5,970 nt of DNA, from positions 1-5,970 of the forward strand of contig JACCVK010000107.1 in assembly GCA_013698195.1 (NCBI GenBank), read 5' to 3'. Below are positions 1 to 4,748 of the stretch, one piece after another. Below the pieces are notes generated by a model. That model was not told the origin of the DNA and did not search any database. It worked only from the letters and a program-made list of their open reading frames with translations. This DNA is from Actinomycetota bacterium (GTDB lineage: Bacteria > Actinomycetota > Thermoleophilia > Gaiellales > Gaiellaceae). Both the position numbers and the translations under genes were made by a program. Within the stretch, counting starts at the first letter, position 1. Each line of letters starts with the position of its first letter.

Positions 1-136
1 GCACGCGCCCGACGAGCTCCTCGATGTCGACGCCCCGATAGCGAAGGGCTCCGCCCTCGCGATCGGGCTCGGCGATCTCTGTTTCGACGGCGACGACGCC
101 TTCAAGACCCGGCTTGAAATCCACGACGTCGCTCAT
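1..136 (-). CDS. gltA: Citrate synthase, N-terminal part (runs off the left edge)
   Basis: Reading leftward from the ATG at 136-134 gives 45 complete codons, open to the window edge. The protein starts MSDVVDFKPGLEGVVAVETE and continues through IAEPDREGGALRYRGVDIEE. The GLEGVVA...ETEI segment followed by a LRYRGVDIEEL block is the N-terminal signature of the short, Gram-positive/archaeal type of citrate synthase, which condenses oxaloacetate and acetyl-CoA to citrate in the cytoplasm. The catalytic His/His/Asp residues lie outside the window. No Shine-Dalgarno precedes the ATG, but a TAGCGT box ends 10 nt upstream, so the mRNA may be leaderless. The gene is divergent from isocitrate dehydrogenase with 61 bp between the start codons, which fits joint control of the TCA cycle. 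A 2-methylcitrate synthase paralogue cannot be excluded from 45 residues. Confidence 0.85.
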   Translation of the reverse strand, partial: MSDVVDFKPGLEGVVAVETEIAEPDREGGALRYRGVDIEELVGRV

Positions 137-146
137 CGCGTCGGGG

Positions 147-152
147 ACGCTA
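147..152 (-). promoter_or_regulatory. Putative -10 box for the citrate synthase gene
   Basis: On the minus strand TAGCGT matches the TAnnnT form of the -10 element and ends 10 nt before the ATG at 136. Transcription starting about 7 nt downstream would leave at most a few untranslated bases. No convincing -35 is seen at 17-bp spacing; the hexamer there reads GTACCG. This is a short motif match only. Confidence 0.4.
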
Positions 153-180
153 CCTGACGAGAGTTTCAGCGGTACGCAGG

Positions 181-186
181 TACGAT
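181..186 (+). promoter_or_regulatory. Putative -10 box for the icd-mdh operon
   Basis: TACGAT matches TAnnnT and ends 11 nt before the ATG at 198, so the transcript would have about 0-5 untranslated bases. No Shine-Dalgarno lies within 12 nt of that ATG. A tandem GGTACGnn repeat (171-178 and 179-186) overlaps the box and could be an operator half-site pair, but this is speculative. No good -35 hexamer is present. Confidence 0.4.
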
Positions 187-197
187 CCGCCGCGCTC

Positions 198-1322
198 ATG
201 GCCCACCGCGTGACGCTGATTCCCGGAGACGGAACGGGCCCCGAGCTCACACAGGCAGCGCGGCGCGTCCTCGAGGCGACGGGCGTGGAGTTCGAGTGGG
301 ACGTCCGCCAAGCGGGGGTCGAGGTGATGGAGAAGGAGGGAACGCCGCTTCCCGACGACACGCTCGAGTCGATCAAGCGGAACGGCACGGCGCTCAAGGG
401 CCCGATCACGACTCCGATCGGCACCGGCTTCCGCTCGGTCAATGTCGCGCTCCGGCACGAGCTCGAGCTGTACGCCTGCGTTCGCCCGTGCAAGTCGTAC
501 CCGGGCGTCCGCTCACGCTACGAAGGCGTCGACGTCGTCGTCGTCCGCGAGAACACGGAGGACCTGTACGCCGGCATCGAATACGAGGCGGGAACGGACA
601 CGGCGGAGCAGGTCATCGCGACGCTCAATGCCCTCCAGCCGAAGCAGATCGCGCCCGGCTCGGGCATCTCCGTGAAGCCGATCAGTGCGGACGCTTCGCG
701 CAGGATCGTTCGCTTCGCCTTCGACTACGCGCGCTCGCACGGCCGCCGCGAGGTCGCGGGCATCACGAAGGCAAACATCATGAAGTTCACCGATGGGCTC
801 TTCCTCTCCGTGTTCCGCGAGGTCGCCGCGGACTACCCGGAGATCGCGTCGCGCGAGGTGCTCGTGGACGCGCTCTGCATGGGACTGGTTCAGCGGCCCG
901 AGGAGTACGACGTGCTCGTGCTCCCGAATCTCTACGGGGACATCGTCAGTGACATCACAGCGGGTCTCGTCGGCGGCCTCGGGCTCGCCCCCGGCGCCAA
1001 CATCGGCGCCGATGCGGCCGTTTTCGAGGCAACGCACGGCTCCGCGCCGCGCTACAAAGGGCAGAACAAGGCGAACCCGACCGCAATGATCCTCTCCGGA
1101 AAGCTCATGCTCGACCACCTCCGTGAGCGCGACGCAGCACAGCGACTCGAGCAAGCAGTCACCGACGTCATCGCCGAGGGAAAGCACGTCACCTACGACC
1201 TGAAGCCGTCGAGGGACGACCCGACGGCGGTCGGCACGTCCGAGTACGCAGACGCCATCATTGCCAGACTCGCCCTAAGTGCCCGGGCGTCTGAGCGAAC
1301 CGGGCTGAGAAACGGAAACTGA
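198..1322 (+). CDS. icd: Isocitrate dehydrogenase (isocitrate/isopropylmalate dehydrogenase family)
   Basis: The product is 374 residues from ATG 198. It oxidises isocitrate to 2-oxoglutarate and CO2 in the cytoplasm. The family start (RVTLIPGDGTGPE) comes directly after this Met. An earlier in-frame TTG at 114 would run into the divergent citrate synthase gene and adds 28 residues with no family character. The substrate motif RSVNVALR (Ser80, Asn82, Arg86) with Arg96 is the SxNxxLR pattern of isocitrate dehydrogenases, not isopropylmalate dehydrogenases. Other landmarks are RENTEDLYAG (Tyr124), ITKANIMK (catalytic Lys191), the metal ligands Asp224, Asp248 and Asp252, and FEATHGSAPRYKGQNKANP (278-294). 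The cofactor loop has Arg285-Tyr286, and Tyr333 lies further on. These sit where E. coli Icd has Lys344, Tyr345 and Tyr391, so NADP use is plausible although the overall sequence resembles the NAD/IDH3 branch. It is the first gene of a four-gene operon, with malate dehydrogenase starting 2 nt after its stop. Residues after about 360 form an unremarkable tail. Confidence 0.93.
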   Translation: MAHRVTLIPGDGTGPELTQAARRVLEATGVEFEWDVRQAGVEVMEKEGTPLPDDTLESIKRNGTALKGPITTPIGTGFRSVNVALRHELELYACVRPCKSYPGVRSRYEGVDVVVVRENTEDLYAGIEYEAGTDTAEQVIATLNALQPKQIAPGSGISVKPISADASRRIVRFAFDYARSHGRREVAGITKANIMKFTDGLFLSVFREVAADYPEIASREVLVDALCMGLVQRPEEYDVLVLPNLYGDIVSDITAGLVGGLGLAPGANIGADAAVFEATHGSAPRYKGQNKANPTAMILSGKLMLDHLRERDAAQRLEQAVTDVIAEGKHVTYDLKPSRDDPTAVGTSEYADAIIARLALSARASERTGLRNGN

Positions 1323-1324
1323 GC

Positions 1325-2251
1325 ATGCGGACGAAGGTGACAGTGGTCGGCGCGGGCAACGTTGGCGCGACCTGCGCGCAGGAGATCGCGCGCCGAGACT
1401 ACGCGGACGTCGTCCTCGTCGACATCCTCCCCAACTTCCCGCAGGGGAAGGCGCTCGACATGAATCAGGCGGGCTCCGTACTCGGCTACGAGCCGCGGAT
1501 CGTGGGCACGAACGGGTACGACGAGACCGCTGATTCCGAGGTGGTCGTGATCACCGCCGGTCGCCCGCGCGCACCCGGGATGAGTCGCGACGACCTCGTC
1601 GCCACGAACGAAGCCATCGTCACGGCGGTGACGAAGGAGGCGATGAAGCGCTCGCCTAGGGCCGTGCTCGTCGTCGTCTCGAACCCACTCGACGCGATGT
1701 GCCATGTCGCACGCGCTGTCTCACGGTTCCCGAAGCGCCGGGTCGTCGGCATGGCGGGGATCCTCGACACCGCCCGCTTCTCGGCGTTCATCGCGCAGGA
1801 GCTCGAGGTTTCCGTGCGCGACGTCACCGCGATGGTGCTCGGGGGCCACGGCGATCAGATGGTGCCCGTGGTGTCGGCGACGACCGTCGGCGGCATCCCG
1901 CTGGCCGAGCTCTTGACCAAGACACGGCTCCGGAAGCTCGTGGAGCGCACGCGCTTCGGCGGCGGCGAGCTCGTGAGCCTCCTCGGCACGTCGGCCTGGT
2001 ACGCACCCGGTGCGGCCGCTGCTCAGATGGTTGACGCAATCTGCCTCGACCAGAAGCGCGTTCTCCCCTGCACCGCGTATCTCGAGGGGGAGTACGGGAT
2101 CCGTGGGCTCTACATGGGCGTCCCCGCGAAGCTCGGCGCGGACGGGGTCGAGGAGATCGAGAAGCTGAAGCTGACCCCCGACGAGAAGAAGATGCTTCGC
2201 GCCTCCGCCGCGGCGGTGCGCGAGGTCGTCTCGATCCTCAAGAGGTCGTAG
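1325..2251 (+). CDS. mdh: Malate dehydrogenase (LDH-like type)
   Basis: The 308-residue protein interconverts malate and oxaloacetate with NAD, closing the TCA cycle to feed the divergent citrate synthase. The Rossmann loop GAGNVGA is at 9-15, and Asp33 at the end of the second strand (VLVDI) points to NAD rather than NADP. The substrate loop GRPRAPGMSRDDL has Arg82, where lactate dehydrogenases have Gln; this marks malate specificity. Arg88, Asn120 (VSNPLD), Asp148 and Arg151 (ILDTARF) and the catalytic His175 (LGGHGD) are all present, so the active site looks intact. Length matches the LDH-like malate dehydrogenases of many Gram-positive, Chloroflexi and other bacteria. The ATG lies 2 nt after the icd stop, with a weak GGA at 1314-1316, so translational coupling is likely. 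Confidence 0.95.
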   Translation: MRTKVTVVGAGNVGATCAQEIARRDYADVVLVDILPNFPQGKALDMNQAGSVLGYEPRIVGTNGYDETADSEVVVITAGRPRAPGMSRDDLVATNEAIVTAVTKEAMKRSPRAVLVVVSNPLDAMCHVARAVSRFPKRRVVGMAGILDTARFSAFIAQELEVSVRDVTAMVLGGHGDQMVPVVSATTVGGIPLAELLTKTRLRKLVERTRFGGGELVSLLGTSAWYAPGAAAAQMVDAICLDQKRVLPCTAYLEGEYGIRGLYMGVPAKLGADGVEEIEKLKLTPDEKKMLRASAAAVREVVSILKRS

Positions 2252-2253
2252 GC

Positions 2254-2994
2254 ATGGATCTCGAGCTCCAGGGCCGGACGGCCGTCGTCTGCGGCGGCTC
2301 AGCGGGAATCGGGCTCGGCATCGCCGAGGCGCTGCGCGACGAAGGGGCGAACGTCGTTCTCTTCGCGCGCCGGCCGGACGTGCTCGAGCGCGAGGCGGAT
2401 CGCTTGGGCGCAGTCGCGGTCGCGGGAGACGTCAGCATCGCGGCAGATCTCGAGCGGCTCGTCGAGACCGCAGTGAGCTCGTACTCCGGCATCGACATCG
2501 TCGTCAACAACTCAGGCGGTCCGCCTCGCACGTCGGCGCTGGAGATGAACGACGAAAACGTCCGCCAAGCGGTCGAGCTCATGCTCGTCTCCGCCGTGCG
2601 GCTCACCTCGCTCTGCCTCCCGTATCTCGAGCAGAGCAGGGGCGGGCGCATCGTCAACATCACCTCGAGCACCGTGCGCGAGCCCGTGGACAACCTCGCG
2701 CTCTCGAATGCCATTCGCCCGGGCGTTGTGGGATGGGCGAAGACGCTCGCACGCGAGCTCGGTCCGAAGGGCATCACCGTGAACTCGATCGCTCCGGGAC
2801 GGATCGATACCGCTCGTGTCCGCGAGGTCTATCCGGACGGGCCTACGGAGGACGATCTCGCGGCGATTCCGCTCGGCCGGCTCGGCGCTCCGCGCGAGAT
2901 CGGAGACCTCGTCGCGTTCCTCTGCTCCGATCGCGCCGCATACATCACCGGCACGGTCATCGCGGTCGACGGCGGGCTCACGCGGAGCTTCTAG
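2254..2994 (+). CDS. Atypical short-chain dehydrogenase/reductase lacking the YxxxK motif
   Basis: The 246-residue protein has the full SDR fold: a nucleotide loop GGSAGIG at 14-20, GDV at 58-60, NNSGG at 85-89, INxSS-type serines at 138-139, IAPGR at 179-183 and the C-terminal ITGTVIAVDGG at 231-241. The expected YxxxK is replaced by SNAIR (151-155), so the catalytic Tyr becomes Ser151 and the Lys becomes Arg155. The segment around it (LSNAIRPGVVGWAKTLAREL) aligns without a gap. An FabG-like subgroup with imperfect catalytic motifs is known (CDD BKR_like_SDR_like), and this protein resembles it; its substrate is unknown. It may be an enzyme with a different proton relay, or a nucleotide-binding non-enzyme. 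The start has a good AGAGG (2241-2245) 8 nt upstream, and the gene begins 2 nt after mdh. Automatic annotation as 3-oxoacyl-ACP reductase would probably be wrong about activity. Confidence 0.92.
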   Translation: MDLELQGRTAVVCGGSAGIGLGIAEALRDEGANVVLFARRPDVLEREADRLGAVAVAGDVSIAADLERLVETAVSSYSGIDIVVNNSGGPPRTSALEMNDENVRQAVELMLVSAVRLTSLCLPYLEQSRGGRIVNITSSTVREPVDNLALSNAIRPGVVGWAKTLARELGPKGITVNSIAPGRIDTARVREVYPDGPTEDDLAAIPLGRLGAPREIGDLVAFLCSDRAAYITGTVIAVDGGLTRSF

Positions 2995-3992
2995 TGCGCT
3001 TCCGCTATGTAGCCGTCGCCCTCGTCGTCATCCTCGTCGTCGCGACGGGCGCGCTCTACACGGTCCCGGCGGACGACTTCCTCTTCACGCCCGGTCAAGC
3101 GAAGCCCCTTCGGGAGAAGGTGCGCGTCGAGGGTGCGCGACCGGCGTCCGGGGGCGTCTTCTACGTGGACGTCTTCGTACGGCGTGCCACGCTGCTCGAG
3201 CAGCTCTTCACCTTCACGCAGCCTGAGGGCGCGGACGTGATCCCTGAGCACGCGCTGCTTCCGAGCGGAACCTCCGAGGCCGAGCGCGACCGACAGAACG
3301 CGCTGGACATGCAGGAGTCCGAGCGCATCGCTTCAGCGGTTGCGCTGCGGGCGCTCGGCTACGACGTCGGGATCGAGCCCACCGGCGTCCGCATCGCGGG
3401 GGTCGCGGCCGATGTCCCGGCGGCGACGAAGCTCGAGACCTACGACGTGATCGTCGGCGTCGACGGCAGCCGCGTGGTGACGACCGACGCGCTCCGTGAG
3501 CAGATCGGACGTCGCGCACCTGGGCAGCAGGTGCAACTCACCGTGGAGCGAGATGGCGAGACGATCGACGTGAGCGTCGCCACGCTCGAGAGCCCGACCG
3601 AGCCGGGGCGCGCAATCGTTGGCATCGAGGTCTCCCAGAAGGCCGACATCGATCTTCCGATCGATGTGGAGATCGACCTCGGTGACGTCGGCGGACCCTC
3701 CGCGGGCCTTCCGTTCGCCCTCGAGGTCGCGCGCATGCTCGGCAAGGACGTCGCACGCGGCTGTGAGGTCGCCGCGACGGGTGAGCTTGCTCTCGACGGA
3801 ACCGTTCTCCAGGTCGGCGGCCTGAAGCAGAAGACGATCGGCGCGCGTGCGACCGATGTGGATGTCTTCCTCGTCCCGGTGGGGGAGAACGCGCAAGTCG
3901 CCCGCAAGTACGCGAATCGCCTACCCGTCATCCCTGTGGAGAGTTTTCAACAGGCGTTGCGAAAACTGGCAACAGTCGACCTGAAATGCTGA
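2994..3992 (+). CDS. Membrane-anchored PDZ/Lon-like serine protease (S16, YlbL type)
   Basis: GTG 2994 overlaps the SDR stop by one base (TAGTG) and has GGAG at 2984-2987, 6 nt upstream, giving 332 residues. An earlier ATG at 2733 in the same frame lies deep in the SDR gene and adds only Arg-rich junk. The protein starts with a signal anchor (about 5-23, YVAVALVVILVVATGALY). A PDZ domain follows at about 128-198 (DVPAATKLETYDVIVGVDG, then ERDGETIDV). A Lon proteolytic domain spans about 215-325. The Ser-Lys dyad is Ser236 in GGPSAG and Lys280 in GGLKQK, equivalent to Ser679/Lys722 of E. coli Lon, with ATGELALDG between them. There is no AAA+ ATPase domain. Length and layout match B. subtilis YlbL (about 341 residues), which cleaves substrates outside the membrane. 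Its place at the end of a TCA operon may be only transcriptional convenience. The physiological target is unknown. Confidence 0.92.
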   Translation: MRFRYVAVALVVILVVATGALYTVPADDFLFTPGQAKPLREKVRVEGARPASGGVFYVDVFVRRATLLEQLFTFTQPEGADVIPEHALLPSGTSEAERDRQNALDMQESERIASAVALRALGYDVGIEPTGVRIAGVAADVPAATKLETYDVIVGVDGSRVVTTDALREQIGRRAPGQQVQLTVERDGETIDVSVATLESPTEPGRAIVGIEVSQKADIDLPIDVEIDLGDVGGPSAGLPFALEVARMLGKDVARGCEVAATGELALDGTVLQVGGLKQKTIGARATDVDVFLVPVGENAQVARKYANRLPVIPVESFQQALRKLATVDLKC

Positions 3993-4009
3993 ATTTGCAG
4001 GACTTTTTT
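3981..4009 (+). terminator. Weak candidate intrinsic terminator after the protease gene
   Basis: CTGAAAT (3981-3987) can pair with ATTTgCAG (3993-4000, one bulged G) around a 5-nt loop, followed after GAC by six T (4004-4009). The stem is short and AT-rich and overlaps the protease stop codon. A second hairpin lies just upstream at 3943-3966 (GTTTTC with GAAAAC). The T-run is unusual for this GC-rich DNA. It marks a plausible end of the icd operon, but stability is doubtful. Confidence 0.35.
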
Positions 4010-4057
4010 CCGAACTGAGAACAGGCGCAAATTGCGGCGAATTCGTCGGGCGGGCTC

Positions 4058-4086
4058 TTGTGGGCTCGCGCCGACGTCGCCACAAT
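4058..4086 (+). promoter_or_regulatory. Putative promoter for the small cysteine-rich gene
   Basis: A -35-like TTGTGG (4058-4063) and a -10-like CACAAT (4081-4086) are separated by exactly 17 bp. Transcription would start near 4093, about 47 nt before the GTG at 4140. It lies after the weak terminator, so the small gene is probably a separate unit from the icd operon. Confidence 0.4.
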
Positions 4087-4139
4087 GCAGCCTTGCCGAT
4101 GGGACGCGACCGCTCGAGAAGCTGCCAGCGAAGGACACC

Positions 4140-4325
4140 GTGAAGCGCTCGAAGGCAACCTGCGAGGACTGCTACTTCCGTCGCGCGGGTCTCTGCGCTC
4201 TCCCCGGGAACACACCTTGTCCGACATATCGAGCGGCGGCAGCGGGCATGCTCACTCCACCGCCGCAGCCTCGCCTGGTTCCCCGGTCGGTCTCGGGCGT
4301 CGCGGTCGCGCACGCCGCCGCCTAA
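4140..4325 (+). CDS. Small four-cysteine protein, unknown function
   Basis: I do not recognise this family. GTG 4140 gives 61 residues, beginning MKRSKATCEDCYFRRAGLC. The chosen start has GAAGGA at 4130-4135, 4 nt upstream, which is slightly close. An in-frame TTG at 4032 would add 36 residues but lies upstream of the likely promoter. The core has Cys8, Cys11, Cys19 and Cys27 in the spacing CX2C-X7-C-X7-C, followed by PTYR. Such spacing suits a small zinc knuckle or possibly an iron-sulfur site; this is inference. The second half (about 32-61) is rich in Ala, Pro and Val and looks unstructured. The TAA stop lies within the left CTAAG repeat of the neighbouring MITE-like element. A LapA-like membrane protein follows. 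The regular cysteine motif argues for a real gene, but the length leaves doubt. Confidence 0.6.
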   Translation: MKRSKATCEDCYFRRAGLCALPGNTPCPTYRAAAAGMLTPPPQPRLVPRSVSGVAVAHAAA

Positions 4326-4326
4326 G

Positions 4327-4485
4327 TGCTTCCCGCCGTAAGTACGGTCGAGGTTCGCCGGCGAGAACCGAGAAGGCCTAGGACGCAGGGAGCGCCAATA
4401 TTCGTGAATATTGGCGCGACTGAGGACGACGGCATGCGACGTGTTCGCAGCCGCGCGAATGCGAGCGTACTTATGGCGGGAAGCA
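4327..4485. mobile_element. MITE-like element with terminal inverted repeats and CTAAG flanks
   Basis: The 159-bp segment begins TGCTTCCCGCC and ends with its complement, GGCGGGAAGCA. The left end 4327-4350 and the reverse complement of 4462-4485 match at 22 of 24 positions, with patchy pairing further in. The sequence CTAAG occurs directly on both sides (4322-4326 and 4486-4490), as expected of a 5-bp target duplication. There is no transposase, so any movement would need one supplied in trans. Removing the element and one CTAAG joins the stop of the cysteine-rich gene to the LapA-like gene with about 14 nt between stop and start. As RNA it would fold into one long interrupted hairpin. CTAAG is nearly self-complementary, so it could instead be a 4-of-5 extension of the inverted repeat. 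A REP-like structural repeat is the main alternative. Confidence 0.6.
4392..4417. repeat. 26-bp palindrome at the centre of the MITE-like element
   Basis: GCGCCAATATTC (4392-4403) and GAATATTGGCGC (4406-4417) are perfect inverted repeats of 12 bp with a 2-bp spacer (GT). The centre (4404.5) is within 2 bp of the midpoint of the whole element (4406), so this is the tip of the large hairpin. Its AT-rich core stands out against the GC-rich surroundings. It could also be a binding site for a dimeric protein. Confidence 0.85.
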
Positions 4486-4486
4486 C

Positions 4487-4492
4487 TAAGAT
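4487..4492 (+). promoter_or_regulatory. Putative -10 box for the LapA-like gene
   Basis: TAAGAT matches TAnnnT and ends 7 nt before the ATG at 4500, so transcription could start at the A of the ATG. It spans the junction of the right CTAAG and the flanking AT. It would therefore have existed before any insertion, while the DNA further upstream is now supplied by the element. No -35 match is seen. Confidence 0.4.
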
Positions 4493-4499
4493 TCGCCGC

Positions 4500-4739
4500 A
4501 TGCCCAGCTCTCGCCCGCGCGCGATGCGGGACATCCCGTGGTCGCTCGTGGTCTTCGCGCTCGTCACGCTGTACGCGGTGCTGCTCGTCCTGCTCAACGA
4601 CGAGAAGGTCAGCGTGGACTTCGTGTTCTTCTCCGCCGAGATCTCGAAGCTGGTCTTGATCCTCCTGTGCCTGGGTCTCGGTTTCGCCGGCGGTTTCCTG
4701 TTCGACCACTGGCGCGATCGCCGGCGCTCGGCTCCGTAG
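4500..4739 (+). CDS. Small two-helix membrane protein, LapA/DUF1049-like
   Basis: The 79-residue protein has two hydrophobic helices, about 12-32 (IPWSLVVFALVTLYAVLLVL) and 50-68 (KLVLILLCLGLGFAGGFLF). They are joined by a short linker, NDEKVSVDFVFFSAEIS. This N-x-x-x-V-x-V-D-F-x-F linker and the second helix ending GFAGGF match the LapA (DUF1049) layout. In Gram-negative bacteria LapA works with LapB in lipopolysaccharide control; in a probable monoderm actinobacterium that role cannot be assumed. The C-terminus is short and basic (HWRDRRRSAP), likely cytoplasmic. ATG 4500 is chosen because of the TAAGAT box just upstream; ATG 4524 (MRDIP) is possible. Neither has a Shine-Dalgarno. It is separated from the four-cysteine gene by the MITE-like element and converges with the aminotransferase, leaving 9 bp between stops. 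Confidence 0.75.
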   Translation: MPSSRPRAMRDIPWSLVVFALVTLYAVLLVLLNDEKVSVDFVFFSAEISKLVLILLCLGLGFAGGFLFDHWRDRRRSAP

Positions 4740-4748
4740 GCTCCGTCG

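Noticed and set aside
114..197. In-frame TTG extension of isocitrate dehydrogenase by 28 residues
   Set aside because: It would overlap the divergent citrate synthase gene, lacks family similarity, and the conserved start RVTLIPGDGTG follows directly after the ATG at 198.
1275..1282. CTAAGTGC near the end of icd, identical to the left edge of the MITE-like element
   Set aside because: Only 8 bp match, with no inverted partner nearby; chance is an adequate explanation.
2733..2993. Longer protease reading frame starting at ATG 2733
   Set aside because: The extra 87 residues lie wholly inside the SDR gene and are Arg-rich out-of-frame sequence; GTG 2994 has a good Shine-Dalgarno and a proper signal anchor follows.
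4026..4036. Short palindrome CGCAAATTGCG upstream of the four-cysteine gene
   Set aside because: Only 5-bp arms; too short to claim as an operator without comparison to other genomes.
4326..4499. N-terminal extension of the LapA-like protein through the MITE-like element
   Set aside because: These residues derive from the repeat itself; the membrane protein is complete from ATG 4500.
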